A DNA stretch of 41,719 nt from JBAXHO01 sp037138855 (GTDB lineage Bacteria > Patescibacteriota > Dojkabacteria > B142 > OLB20). The notes below the pieces were generated by a model. The model saw nothing but the letters and a program-made list of their open reading frames with translations. It was not told the origin of the DNA and did not search any database. The stretch spans positions 1 through 41,719 of the forward strand of contig JBAXHO010000006.1 in NCBI GenBank assembly GCA_037138855.1, written 5' to 3'. Both the position numbers and the translations under genes were made by a program. This document shows, piece after piece, positions 1-8,403 of this stretch (the stretch's first letter is position 1; each line of letters opens with the position of its first letter).

Positions 1-285
1 TCTCAACACCTAAAAACTGGTCCTTGTCTTCTGGGAATTGCTAGTTATCTTTGTCAGTATTTTTTAGAACATCAAGATTCAACTACTGCCAATCTTCTAC
101 AATTTCTTCCTAATTCACCCGGTTCCTTATTTCTACATGGTGCATTGGTAAGCTCAAAAGAACTAGGAAAATTCAATGGAGTAAATTTTCAGTTATGTCC
201 AAAGTGCCCCTTTGTCGAAGATGGTTGTCAAGCCAATAGGGCATTTCAACTGGTTAGAATTGGTTTGAAAGTTGCAGAAGTATAA
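1..285 (+). CDS. 3' end of an unidentified protein with a CxxC-x6-C motif (partial)
   Basis: Reading frame 1 is open from the first base to a TAA at 283-285, giving the last 94 residues of a protein whose start lies outside the window. I do not recognise the family. Near the C-terminus there is a CPKC followed six residues later by another Cys (C-P-K-C-P-F-V-E-D-G-C), which could bind a metal or an Fe-S cluster. The upstream part has a hydrophobic stretch rich in Leu, Cys and Tyr. The spacing does not match the C-x6-C-x2-C-x5-C loop of endonuclease III, so I do not assign that family. It is followed by a repeat-rich spacer rather than a partner gene. Confidence 0.6.
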   Translation, partial: SQHLKTGPCLLGIASYLCQYFLEHQDSTTANLLQFLPNSPGSLFLHGALVSSKELGKFNGVNFQLCPKCPFVEDGCQANRAFQLVRIGLKVAEV

Positions 286-422
286 AAATTTAGCGCTCAA
301 TCAAAATTCACCAACAATATATAAATTCAGGCAAATTAAAATTTGAAACTATAAACAATCAAGTATAAAATAAAATGAATATTGAGAAGAATAATTAATA
401 TTCTAACCTACTTATTTTCCCT

Positions 423-547
423 AGATTCTCAAATTCTCAGATTCCAAGATTCTTAGATTCCTATATTCCTAAATTAATAAATTCTTTTCTTCTCACTATT
501 ATCTTTTAACTAATTTCAGATTCCAGTTTCCAGATTCCTAGATTCTT
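423..547. repeat. Degenerate 8-bp tandem repeat array (AGATTCNN units)
   Basis: Six consecutive eight-base units run from 423 to 470 (AGATTCTC, AAATTCTC, AGATTCCA, AGATTCTT, AGATTCCT, ATATTCCT). A second run at 518-547 mixes 7- and 8-base units (AGATTCC, AGTTTCC, AGATTCCT, AGATTCTT). The array fills most of the roughly 316-base spacer between the first gene and the Nudix gene. No gene or terminator is visible in that spacer. Confidence 0.7.
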
Positions 548-601
548 TAATTTTTATCTTTTAACTTCTAACTAATAACTTTTAACTTTTATTATCCTCC
601 C

Positions 602-1108
602 ATCGAATCTCTCGACATCATTAACGAAAATGATCAAGTTATAGGCCAGGCAAGCAGAGAAGAGATTCATGCCCAGCATTTGATTCACCGGGGCGTGCAT
701 GTCTTTGTTTTTAATACTGAGAAACAAATTTTACTCCAACAACGCTCTTTGCAAGTTGATTATTATCCAGGATATTTTGATGCTTCTGTTGGCGCCCAGG
801 TCCAGAGTGGTGAAAGTTATAAAGTAGCAGCTTTGCGGGAAACCCAGGAAGAACTAGGATTTACTCCAAAAATATTAAAATTCATTACTAATTACAATTC
901 ATATTCCGAACGGCAGAAAGAAAAACGTAGTTTGTATATTTGCAGCTTCAATGGAAAAATCAATTTTGACAACCAGGCAATTTCTACCATTAAATGGTTT
1001 TCCAATTCTGAAATTAATCAGGCCATTCAAAATAAATCATTAAAATTGACCGGAGGATTCCTCCTTTCCTGGCTCGAATATCAGAAAATTGAGCTAAATA
1101 ATTATTAA
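602..1108 (+). CDS. Nudix hydrolase, YfcD/isopentenyl-diphosphate isomerase-like
   Basis: The protein belongs to the Nudix hydrolases, which cleave a nucleoside diphosphate linked to another group; this subgroup resembles E. coli YfcD and IDI-type proteins. The Nudix box is visible as GE-x7-REtqEELGF, with Ala in place of the first box Gly (SVGAQVQSGE). The first in-frame TTG is at 680. However, the frame is open back to 572, and codons 605-679 encode a YfcD-like leader (ESLDIINENDQVIGQASREE), the conserved beginning of this family. No ATG, GTG or TTG exists between 572 and 680. I therefore place the start at ATC 602; a mutated start codon or an assembly error is the alternative. The family is secure and the start is not. 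Substrate unknown. Confidence 0.75.
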   Translation: MESLDIINENDQVIGQASREEIHAQHLIHRGVHVFVFNTEKQILLQQRSLQVDYYPGYFDASVGAQVQSGESYKVAALRETQEELGFTPKILKFITNYNSYSERQKEKRSLYICSFNGKINFDNQAISTIKWFSNSEINQAIQNKSLKLTGGFLLSWLEYQKIELNNY

Positions 1109-1362
1109 CATTGTCAAAGAGCACAAAATCAGATAGCGAGAAGCTAATTGGAACTGAAGTTTTCAATTTGATATGTAAAAGATGCGATTTATTAGAGGAT
1201 TTTAGAAGCAAAAACAGGCTACTTTAAACTTTCTAATAAAACTCAGAACAAAGGAATTTGAGCCTAGCTCTAAGTAAAAGCTATATCAATTATATCGTTA
1301 AATTTAAATATTACCGCACCTTTTAATTATTTTAATCTTATTTTAATTCTTTAAACTCTTTT

Positions 1363-1521
1363 ATGATCAACGCCACGTTAGTGTTTTTAATTAATAAAGA
1401 AGCCAATCTGATCTGTCTAGCATTAAAGAAGCGTGGCTTGGGAGCCAATCTATGAAATAGAATTGGCGGTAAGGTACAAATTATTGAAACAACTATTCGA
1501 ACTGATGCTATTTCAAAATAA
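1363..1521 (+). pseudogene. Decayed MutT/MTH1-type Nudix gene fragment
   Basis: From an ATG at 1363 the frame reads MINATLVFLINKEANLICLA, then LKKRGLGANL, a TGA at 1453, NRIGGKVQ, and a stop at 1519. This matches the N-terminus of MTH1-like 8-oxo-dGTP diphosphatases, whose conserved segment is usually a K(K)RG-rWNGfGGKVq-GE pattern. The TGA sits where Trp is expected, the GE after GGKVQ has become IIE, and the REuxEE half of the Nudix box cannot be found. It is best read as a relic. TGA decoded as Trp is unlikely, since intact genes here end with TGA. The rest of the 477-base spacer (1109-1585) shows nothing I can support. Confidence 0.6.
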
Positions 1522-1585
1522 AACTAGTAACTTCCTGGGTCTCATCCTAAATTCATTTCAGCATCATCCCACTCATATCTCTAAT

Positions 1586-1894
1586 TTAAATAATCTCCCT
1601 CTTCTGTAATTCTTTACCAAATAAATCCTTGAATCCTGGGTTTACACTTTTAACTAAATTATATTTCCAATCGCGATGCCAGTTTTTTAATTGTCGTTCA
1701 CGTTTGAGTGCAGCATAAAAGCTATCAACTTCTTCAAAATAAACCAATTTACAGACATTATATTTCGCTGAAAAACTTTTCGGATAAAACTTGCTGCGAT
1801 GTTGTTTCATCCGATTAAACAATTTTCCTGTCATACCGACATAGAATGTTGTCGCGTAATAATTTGTGATAATATAGACATAAAACATAAACAA
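1586..1894 (-). CDS. GIY-YIG domain protein (UvrC-N-like, YhbQ family)
   Basis: This is a single-domain GIY-YIG protein of 102 residues, about the usual length for stand-alone members. The two strand motifs are YVYII (residues 5-9) and FYVG (17-20). They are followed by the N-R-M-K-Q-H helix with the conserved Arg, and by E-R-Q-L-K-N-W, which holds the conserved Glu/Lys region. Members carry a UvrC- or homing-endonuclease-type nuclease fold; the cellular role of the stand-alone forms is poorly defined. Two ATGs two codons apart (1894 and 1888) are possible starts, and the second fits the usual family beginning better. It is divergent from the GyrI-like gene, with an inverted repeat between them. 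Confidence 0.88.
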   Translation of the reverse strand: MFMFYVYIITNYYATTFYVGMTGKLFNRMKQHRSKFYPKSFSAKYNVCKLVYFEEVDSFYAALKRERQLKNWHRDWKYNLVKSVNPGFKDLFGKELQKREII

Positions 1895-1961
1895 GAAATT
1901 AATTTATTCTTTATTTTATTCTTGAAATCTTAAAATTTTCTTAAATTTCAGTAATTTGTAA

Positions 1962-1986
1962 ACATTCTGAAACTAGTTCAGAATGT
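1962..1986. promoter_or_regulatory. 10-bp inverted repeat between two divergent genes
   Basis: ACATTCTGAA at 1962-1971 and TTCAGAATGT at 1977-1986 are exact reverse complements around a 5-base centre. The site lies upstream of both the GIY-YIG gene (minus strand) and the GyrI-like gene (plus strand). No T-run follows on either strand, so an operator is more likely than a terminator. No regulator gene is adjacent. Confidence 0.4.
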
Positions 1987-2053
1987 GGAGTATGCGACTA
2001 ATTCCAGTTTTGATAGTAAACAAGCGTAACTTAATTTTTTATCATTTCCATCC

Positions 2054-2680
2054 ATGCCCACCAAACTCGACCTCAAAAAAGAATACAAAAACTTATATGC
2101 CCCAAGTGCCAAAGAAATTACTCTAGTGAACGTCCCCAAATTTAACTACCTAAGCTATGATGGTCATGGTGATCCCAATACTGCCAAAGAATATCAGGAG
2201 GCAATTCAAGCTTTATATGCTGTTGCTTATAAAATTAAATTTTCTTCAAAACTATTTCTACACAAAGACTTTACAGTAATGCCTCTCGAAGGATTCTGGT
2301 GGACTCCAGACATGAAAAAGTTTTCTATCAAAGACAAATCAAACTGGCTCTGGAAAGCACTTATTATGCAACCGGATTTCATTACCATTGGAATTTTTGA
2401 AAAAGCTGTAGCTGAAGTGAAGGCCAAAAAAGCTTTAGTGGGCTTAGAAAAATTGAAACTGGAAACAATTGAAGAAGGTAACGCTGCGCAAATTCTATAT
2501 TACGGATCGTATAGCGGAGAAGGGGAAACTATCCAAAAAATCCATGACTTCATTCATGCCAGTGGCGGTCAATTTGATGGGCTTTTAGAAAAACATCATG
2601 AAATTTATCTAGGTGACCCTCGTAAAACTGCACCAGAAAAATTGAAAACAATCATTAGACAAGCGTTTAGAAGAAAATAG
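2054..2680 (+). CDS. GyrI-like small-molecule-binding domain protein (COG4832-like)
   Basis: The 208-residue protein resembles the uncharacterised GyrI-like proteins related to the ligand-binding part of AraC/MerR multidrug regulators such as BmrR and SbmC. It starts MPTKLDLKKEYKNLYAPSAK and continues with the typical VNVPKFNYLSYDGHGDPNTA segment, then a central aromatic region (PLEGFWWTP) and a C-terminal EIYLGDPRKTAPEKLKTIIR tail. No DNA-binding helix-turn-helix is present, so it probably binds or modifies a small molecule rather than acting as a transcription factor. The ATG follows a pyrimidine-rich leader without a clear Shine-Dalgarno. It converges on the CYTH gene with three bases between the stops. 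Confidence 0.85.
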   Translation: MPTKLDLKKEYKNLYAPSAKEITLVNVPKFNYLSYDGHGDPNTAKEYQEAIQALYAVAYKIKFSSKLFLHKDFTVMPLEGFWWTPDMKKFSIKDKSNWLWKALIMQPDFITIGIFEKAVAEVKAKKALVGLEKLKLETIEEGNAAQILYYGSYSGEGETIQKIHDFIHASGGQFDGLLEKHHEIYLGDPRKTAPEKLKTIIRQAFRRK

Positions 2681-2683
2681 TTG

Positions 2684-3253
2684 TCATTGTTTTAATTTAC
2701 TTTTTTCCAATGATAACATTGGATAGCCTTTCAACTCAAGGCTCCCAACTGTAGCGCCAATTTCCTGTTGCATTTTTTTCAAATAATCCCTAGCGACAGC
2801 GACACTAGAAAATTCGCGCTTTGCTTCCAGCTCGAGATATGTTCCTAAATTACTTACATGATCAATCGCAATCTCTACGTCCTGATACAGCCAGGTAGCC
2901 CTATGTTTTTCGACAATTAAAATTTCCTGGAAATCCAGTTTTTGAAAAATTCGCTTTACAGCATTAGGATTACTAATGATCGTTTCATCTTCTTCACAAT
3001 AATCATGCTGAAGGGTTCTTTCAGGATAGAAATGCTTGTACGTAATTTCTGCTTTTTCACTAGTTTCTCTAATCCTTAACCATTCAAATGGAAATTTTTC
3101 TGCCAAGAAGTTTCGATGTTTTGGAATAAAATATGTATCTTTCTGATAAAGTGACATGGCTTTAATCTTAGCAATCTGGTCTAAATTTATTGCCAGTTTT
3201 TCTGGATTCAATAGAGGAAACTTTAATTCTATTTCAATCGCTTGATCACTCAT
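2684..3253 (-). CDS. CYTH domain protein (CyaB/thiamine-triphosphatase-like)
   Basis: The 189-residue protein has the CYTH signature ExExK at its N-terminus (E7-I-E9-L-K11). Further basic and acidic positions alternate along the chain (for example WLRIRET, ITYKHF, VEKHRATW, IAIDHV and YLELEAKRE), as expected for the eight-stranded triphosphate tunnel. CYTH enzymes hydrolyse or cyclise organic triphosphates or inorganic triphosphate with a divalent metal; which substrate applies here cannot be read from sequence. The start ATG at 3253 lies directly before the EIELKF motif, the family norm. No operon partner is visible. Confidence 0.88.
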   Translation of the reverse strand: MSDQAIEIELKFPLLNPEKLAINLDQIAKIKAMSLYQKDTYFIPKHRNFLAEKFPFEWLRIRETSEKAEITYKHFYPERTLQHDYCEEDETIISNPNAVKRIFQKLDFQEILIVEKHRATWLYQDVEIAIDHVSNLGTYLELEAKREFSSVAVARDYLKKMQQEIGATVGSLELKGYPMLSLEKSKLKQ

Positions 3254-3757
3254 AAAAATTTATTAATCCTACTAACTATATCACGGCGGGAGCTCAAGAA
3301 GAAAATTTTAATAATTAAACTGTAAAAAATGCATCCCAGGACAGATTCGAAAGTTATCGAAGCGTGCAACCATTGATATACATATCCCTGCCCATGGATT
3401 GAATTCGAAGTATTACTAATTGAAGATTACATCTTAATGTATCCAATCAATTGACATCATGTATTATCATTTTAAATCCTTAGATATTTTCTAATAAACA
3501 ATTCGAACAATTTTAAATTAAAATTTTAATAGAAATCTCCTGATTATAGTTGAAAGTGTTGAGTTAAATGTTTATGATGGGATAGAAAGAATAGCCTAAA
3601 TAACAATTTACTGATTTTGATTATCAGATGAATGAATATCAAACTTTAATAAAAGCTTAAATTGGATAACTATTTAAGCCTATGGCTGGAACTTTTACTT
3701 TTTACTATCAAAATTTTTTTAGACACTACAACTTTTATTTTTCATCTTTTTCTCCCC
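3254..3757. other. 504-base spacer without a recognisable gene
   Basis: The stretch between the CYTH start and the Rieske start has no coding pattern on either strand that I can support, and no RNA gene that I recognise. Near its right end a copy of the GACACTACAA repeat occurs at 3718-3736. Confidence 0.5.
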
Positions 3758-4096
3758 ATGCTCAAATTTCATAATGTTTTTTCCTTAAACGAACTTCCAG
3801 TCGGCACTATGAAAATGGTTGTACTAGAAAACAAAGAGATTTTGATTTCCAATGTCACTGGTACCATCCATGCAATTTCCAATCGCTGTACTCATCTTGG
3901 AGGTTCACTTGTAAAAGGTAAACTGGAAGGACAAATCGTCACTTGTCCTAGGCATGGCGCGAAATTTGATGTCACCTCAGGTGAAGCTGTCGGTCCAGCC
4001 AAAATCCTGATGCTCAAAATGAATGTAAAAAATGAACAAATTTTTCCAGTGAAAATCGAAGCCGACCAAATTCTAGTTGGTATTGAAGCACTATAA
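3758..4096 (+). CDS. Rieske [2Fe-2S] ferredoxin-like protein
   Basis: This is a small soluble Rieske protein of the kind that passes electrons to oxygenases or reductases. From the ATG at 3758 it has 112 residues. Cluster ligands are C44-T-H46-LGG and C63-P-R-H66-G, with 16 residues between Cys46's partner His and the second Cys box. The frame is open upstream to a TTG at 3662. The extra 32 residues are hydrophobic and lie over the intergenic GACACTACAA repeat, so I reject them. No oxygenase gene is adjacent, so the partner is unknown. The family is certain. Confidence 0.9.
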   Translation: MLKFHNVFSLNELPVGTMKMVVLENKEILISNVTGTIHAISNRCTHLGGSLVKGKLEGQIVTCPRHGAKFDVTSGEAVGPAKILMLKMNVKNEQIFPVKIEADQILVGIEAL

Positions 4097-4274
4097 ATCG
4101 TCATAAGCTTACTCTTTTTTTAAACCACTTATTCCTTCTTTGTAAGCAATGGCGCCATGCTGCGTTATGATGCTTTTACTTTTCAAAATGCTACATAGTG
4201 TTTAAAAATTTTGGACACTACAACTAGTTTTTTTGTTTTCTCTTATCTAATATCTTTTAACTTTTCTCTACTTT
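4097..4274. repeat. Intergenic GACACTACAA repeat, second copy, in a hairpin
   Basis: TTTTGGACACTACAAC at 4209-4224 matches copies at 3718-3736 and 25494-25512. Here TAGTGT (4197-4202) pairs with ACACTA (4215-4220) as the ends of an inverted repeat around an A/T-rich centre, so the element can fold. It lies just upstream of the radical SAM gene. Function unknown. Confidence 0.45.
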
Positions 4275-5621
4275 ATGTACATCAAACTAATTTCCCCACG
4301 AATGAGCCTCAGACCAATGGATTCTGAATACAAGAGATTGATGTCACCATCATTATCACTTTTAACCTTAGCAGCATTAACGCCTTCAGGCCACAAGGTA
4401 ATAATTCAGGATGCCAATATCGAAAAAATTGATTTTCATGATAACCCAAATTTAGTGGGAATCACTGTAAATGTCGATACTGCGAAACGTGCTTTTGCCA
4501 TCGCTAAAAATTTTCAGGAGAAGGGCAGTAAAGTAATTGCTGGGGGAATTTATGTCAGTACCAATCCCCAAGAAGCGCTACAACATTTTGATAGCATCTG
4601 TATTGGCGAAGCAGAATCAGTCTGGTCAACTATTTTAAATGATTTCCAAAACAATAAACTTCGAAAAGTTTATCATCAGACAAGAGCCTTGAACTTGGCT
4701 AATGTACCATTACCGGCCTGGAATTTAATCAAAAGTAAACATTATTTATATACCAATATTATTGCAACTAGTCGTGGTTGTCCGTTTAAATGTGATTTTT
4801 GTTATAACAGTAGTGAATACATGCAGAAACCTTTTCGTAATCGCCCAATCACTAATGTCATTGCTGAGATAAAACAGCTAAAAACTAAACAGGTCATGTT
4901 TATCGATGACAATTTTATCGGTAATCCCAGCTGGACTCGCGACTTCCTCTTACAATTAAAAGAGCTGAATTTAACCTGGCATACTGCTGTTTCAGCAAAC
5001 CTGGTGAATAATCTACCTTTACTTGATCTAATGAAAGAAAGTGGTTGTACCAGTCTTTTTATCGGATTTGAATCAATTAATCCTGATTCTATAAATAGTG
5101 TGCAGAAACGTCAAAACCAGATATCACAATATGACAAATTAATTGCGGAAATCCATAAACGGGAAATCATGATCAACGCAAGTTTAGTCTTTGGCTTTGA
5201 TCATGACCAGCCGGACGTTTTTAAAAATACCCTGGATTGGCTTGTCAATCATAAAATTGAAACCATGACTGCTCATATTCTCACTCCTTATCCGGGCACG
5301 AAACTTTACCAGAAATTACTGGAAGAGCAGAGGATTATTGATTTTGATACCAATCACTACAATACTGCTCATGTTGTTTTCCAACCCAAACAACTTACTC
5401 CTCAAGAACTTTTTGAGGGTTATCTCTGGATCTACCGGAAGTTTTATTCATTTCGTAATATCCTCCGCCGCATTCCCCAAGCTCCCCGCCAAAAAATTCC
5501 CTACTTAGCTTTCAATCTTGGTTATCGTAAATTTGGGAAAATTACTTCGCTTGTAGGTAAATTGGGTTTCATGAGTTTAATTGGAAAGTTTGGTCGCCGC
5601 CTGGCATATAATATCGAATGA
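4275..5621 (+). CDS. B12-binding-domain radical SAM protein
   Basis: The 448-residue protein has the layout of cobalamin-type radical SAM enzymes (BchE-like family). It has an N-terminal Rossmann-like region (residues 1-135, with VGITVNVDTAKRAFAIA and a KVIAGGIYVS segment) and then the radical SAM core. The [4Fe-4S] motif is C169-PFK-C173-DF-C176. The N-terminal domain lacks an obvious DxHxxG cobalamin motif, so B12 binding is uncertain. Residues 200-330 show the usual barrel elements (MFIDDNFIGN, SLFIGFES). Reaction unknown; related proteins methylate or rearrange unactivated carbons. The ATG follows a T-rich leader. The gene stands alone between repeat-rich spacers. Confidence 0.88.
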   Translation: MYIKLISPRMSLRPMDSEYKRLMSPSLSLLTLAALTPSGHKVIIQDANIEKIDFHDNPNLVGITVNVDTAKRAFAIAKNFQEKGSKVIAGGIYVSTNPQEALQHFDSICIGEAESVWSTILNDFQNNKLRKVYHQTRALNLANVPLPAWNLIKSKHYLYTNIIATSRGCPFKCDFCYNSSEYMQKPFRNRPITNVIAEIKQLKTKQVMFIDDNFIGNPSWTRDFLLQLKELNLTWHTAVSANLVNNLPLLDLMKESGCTSLFIGFESINPDSINSVQKRQNQISQYDKLIAEIHKREIMINASLVFGFDHDQPDVFKNTLDWLVNHKIETMTAHILTPYPGTKLYQKLLEEQRIIDFDTNHYNTAHVVFQPKQLTPQELFEGYLWIYRKFYSFRNILRRIPQAPRQKIPYLAFNLGYRKFGKITSLVGKLGFMSLIGKFGRRLAYNIE

Positions 5622-5718
5622 TAAAAGTTAGAAGTTATTAGCTAAAAGCTAGAAGAAGATAGGGATCTATAAGAACGAAGAGCGAATGTCGAATCTCGAA
5701 AGATATTGTAGACAGGGA

Positions 5719-5907
5719 TTAGTTATTAGTTAAAAGTTACTAGTTATTAGGAGGTGAGATAGTTTAGATAATCTTCTATCTTTTATCTTCTAACTTTTAT
5801 CTATTAAATAAACTACGAACTACTTAGCTACTAGCTACATATTCTTGCTACTTACTACTTACTACTTACTACTTGCTACTTGCTCCCTTATACCTGATAC
5901 TTTATAC
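5719..5907. repeat. Heptamer tandem array (NNNMTAC units)
   Basis: Nine consecutive seven-base units fill 5845-5907: TTGCTAC, TTACTAC three times, TTGCTAC, TTGCTCC, CTTATAC, CTGATAC and TTTATAC. The phase never slips although the units differ, so the period is the conserved property. Upstream, 5719-5750 has a looser A/T-rich repetition of TAGTTATTAG. The array occupies the 309-base spacer 5622-5930 and ends 23 bases before the next start codon. See the related arrays at 8485, 14998, 25218, 25330, 25515 and 27156. Confidence 0.8.
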
Positions 5908-5930
5908 TAATTTAATATTACACTTCCGCC

Positions 5931-6302
5931 ATGAAAATTTACGTTACCCATAGTTCTGCGTTTGACTATAAAACAGAACTTTATCAACCACTGCGTGATT
6001 CCGAATTAAACACAAAATATGAAATCATTCTGCCTCATGAACATTCACTTTTACCAATGAACTCAAAAGAACAAATGACAACTTTTGACATAATTTTAGC
6101 GGAAATTTCTTATGCTTCTACCGGCCAAGGAATTGAATTAGGCTGGGCTGATTTTCTTAAGAAACCAATTATTGCTTTTTATCAGAATGCTCCAACTATT
6201 AAACCTTCGAGTTCAGTTGCCACATTAACTGAGAAAATCTTTAAATATGAAAATTCCACAGATTTGATTTCTAAGCTGAGAACAATGTTAAAATATTATT
6301 AA
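5931..6302 (+). CDS. Nucleoside 2-deoxyribosyltransferase-like protein
   Basis: The 123-residue protein starts with KIYVTHSSAF, the first beta-strand of the deoxyribosyltransferase/DNPH1-type flavodoxin-like fold. It contains DIILAEISYASTGQGIELGW (residues 52-71), which matches the family core with the conserved Asp, Glu and S/T-x-G-x-G-x-E pattern, and then KKPIIAFYQ. Relatives cleave or exchange the N-glycosidic bond of deoxynucleosides or deoxynucleotides. The exact reaction cannot be decided, and some relatives are non-enzymatic binding modules. The length is short but close to DNPH1-type proteins. The start codon follows a heptamer array and has no visible Shine-Dalgarno. Confidence 0.7.
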   Translation: MKIYVTHSSAFDYKTELYQPLRDSELNTKYEIILPHEHSLLPMNSKEQMTTFDIILAEISYASTGQGIELGWADFLKKPIIAFYQNAPTIKPSSSVATLTEKIFKYENSTDLISKLRTMLKYY

Positions 6303-6544
6303 ATCCGCCAGCTTCCATCTCGTATCATTTCAGTATCAGAATTTTGCTATGAATATCTTGCTTGATCATCTAGCAATATCTCGGCTGTATAAAAAATTTT
6401 ATCGCCTGCTACTAATCACTTGCCATGCCTGAAAATTTTAATATTATTTCATCTCAAAATAATGTGTGCTCTTTCGCAAACTTTAAATTAATTTTTAATT
6501 GCTGCAATCGGGTGTGGATAAGTTCATAGAATTTAGCAATATGC

Positions 6545-6550
6545 TATACT
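6545..6550 (+). promoter_or_regulatory. Extended -10 promoter of the M3 peptidase gene
   Basis: The sequence TGCTATACT contains a TG-N extension directly before TATACT (6545-6550), 23 bases upstream of the ATG at 6573. No convincing -35 is seen at the right distance, as expected for extended -10 promoters. A TGTGGATAA nonamer (6513-6521) lies just upstream. Confidence 0.45.
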
Positions 6551-6572
6551 ATTCTTTTATTAATTTTTTATC

Positions 6573-8354
6573 ATGCGCTGGGATCTCACAAATTTATATT
6601 TATCCGCTCAAGACCCAAAAATTAAAACTGATAAATTAATAATTCAAAAACTAACAAAACAGTTTATCAAAAAATACCGTAATCAAATTAATCAAAAAAA
6701 TATCACTGGAGAATTTTTTAGTATGGCAGTTTTAGATTATGAAAAAATTCTCAACAAACTTTATCTTTATCTTTCTTTTGCCGGCTATCTCAAATATCAA
6801 AATATGTTGTCTCCTATGCGAGCACATTTTAATCAACTAGCTGAAGAATTTGCTGAAAAAATTCAATCTCAATTACTTTTTCTAGAATTAGAAATTACTC
6901 TTCTCCCTGAAAAACAATTTAAGACATTATTACAAAATACAAAAATTAAACCCTACCAAAATTATTTAACGCTTTTACGTACTTTTAAAAAATTTCGTCT
7001 ACCAGAAAAGGAAGAAGCACTTTTAAATAAAAAAAATCAAACAGGTGCCAATGCTTTTATCCGACTTTATGATGAATTAAATTCTAGCATTCGCTATACA
7101 ATGCAAGTAGGTTCCCAAAACCTGAATTTAAATTACTCAGAATTGACTCCATATTTAATGATGCATCCTGATCGTAAGATAAGAAACAAAGCAGCCAAAG
7201 CCTTAACCACAGGTTTAGAAAAACATTCCACTACATTTACCTTGATTTATAATACTTTGCTATTTGATAAAAAAATCAATGATGATATTCGTCAGCATTC
7301 TTATCCTGAAGAAGCTACCTATTTAGGCTATCAAATTGATAAAAAGGTAGTAGAAACAATGTCTGACATTATCTGCCAAGGCTATAAGATCTCAGAAAAA
7401 TTTTATCTGAATAAAGCCTCAATTATTAAGCAAAAAAAATTAACAGAAATTGATCGTTATTCACATATTTATCAAACAAAAGAAAGGCTATTTAGCTTTA
7501 CTCAAGCAAAACAAATCATTCTAGAGGCCTTTGAGGAATTTTCTCCGATTTTTGCCACCATTGCCAAAAAATTTTTTGATAATAATTGGATTGATGCTGA
7601 AATCCGACAAGGTAAAATTGGAGGCGCTTTTTGTAGTTATTGTATTCCAGAAAAAAATCCCTTCATCCTAGTTAATTTTACTGGGACATCAAACGACATC
7701 ACCACACTCGCACATGAACTGGGACATGGCATTCACGCCTACTTGAGCCGCAAACAACCATTATTAACATATTGGTCATCTACAGTAGTAGCAGAAATCG
7801 CCAGTATTTTTTGTGAAATGATTGTATTTAATAAACTACTAAACACAATCAATGATAAGAAATTACAGACAAATATTCTAGCTGAAAAAATCCAAAGTCT
7901 TTTCGCTACAGTATTTAGACAAAATACTTTTTTCATGTTTGAAAGAGAAATGCACCAATTACGAAAAACAGCAGGTGAATTACCGATTGAAAAAATAAAT
8001 TCACTCTTCCAGAAACAATTACAAGCAATGTTTGGCAAAGGTCTGACTCTCACAAAACAACATGCACTCTGGTGGATGTCAGTACAACATTTTTTCCATT
8101 ATAATTTTTATGTTTTCAGTTACACATTTGGAGAAATTTTGGCACTATCATTATGGGGAAAATATCAAAGTGATTCGGACAAATTTCTGAGGAATTATAT
8201 CAAAGTACTGGAGCAGGGTAGTAGTATGGCTCCAATAGAAATCACCAAATCATTGGGTCTAGATATTGAAAATCCTGAATTTTGGTCAAAAGGGCTAAAT
8301 ATTATCGCTGGCTATGTAGAACAATTTAGTGAATCGGTATCCGGTGATCGGTAA
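6573..8354 (+). CDS. pepF: M3-family oligoendopeptidase (PepF-like)
   Basis: The 593-residue zinc metallopeptidase has the size and layout of PepF-type oligoendopeptidases, which digest short peptides in the cytoplasm. A long helical N-terminal half comes first. The catalytic motif H381-E382-LG-H385-GIHAY follows, and the likely third zinc ligand is E408 in VVAEIAS. Conserved C-terminal features include HALWWMSVQHFFHYNFYVFSYTFG, which supplies the His/Tyr residues that bind substrate; it is quoted here by position (about 495-520) rather than as a proven site. No signal peptide is present. The last few residues (ESVSGDR) run into short direct repeats around the stop codon and may be a recent extension. 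Confidence 0.92.
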   Translation: MRWDLTNLYLSAQDPKIKTDKLIIQKLTKQFIKKYRNQINQKNITGEFFSMAVLDYEKILNKLYLYLSFAGYLKYQNMLSPMRAHFNQLAEEFAEKIQSQLLFLELEITLLPEKQFKTLLQNTKIKPYQNYLTLLRTFKKFRLPEKEEALLNKKNQTGANAFIRLYDELNSSIRYTMQVGSQNLNLNYSELTPYLMMHPDRKIRNKAAKALTTGLEKHSTTFTLIYNTLLFDKKINDDIRQHSYPEEATYLGYQIDKKVVETMSDIICQGYKISEKFYLNKASIIKQKKLTEIDRYSHIYQTKERLFSFTQAKQIILEAFEEFSPIFATIAKKFFDNNWIDAEIRQGKIGGAFCSYCIPEKNPFILVNFTGTSNDITTLAHELGHGIHAYLSRKQPLLTYWSSTVVAEIASIFCEMIVFNKLLNTINDKKLQTNILAEKIQSLFATVFRQNTFFMFEREMHQLRKTAGELPIEKINSLFQKQLQAMFGKGLTLTKQHALWWMSVQHFFHYNFYVFSYTFGEILALSLWGKYQSDSDKFLRNYIKVLEQGSSMAPIEITKSLGLDIENPEFWSKGLNIIAGYVEQFSESVSGDR

Positions 8355-8403
8355 ACCGAAATAAAAATTAACTGATTTCCAATCTCAATCTCTGCATTCA
8401 ATG

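Noticed and set aside
1014..1211. Minus-strand open frame of 65 residues over the end of the Nudix gene
   Set aside because: It overlaps a conserved gene antisense and has no recognisable domain.
1453..1455. In-frame TGA read as Trp (recoding)
   Set aside because: Several intact genes end with TGA and the relic has other losses; pseudogene is simpler.
3662..3757. Hydrophobic 32-residue N-terminus of the Rieske protein from TTG
   Set aside because: It lies over an intergenic repeat, and the Rieske domain begins at the ATG.
6513..6521. TGTGGATAA as a DnaA box and origin
   Set aside because: A single nonamer is expected by chance in this AT-rich window; it stands alone upstream of the peptidase gene.
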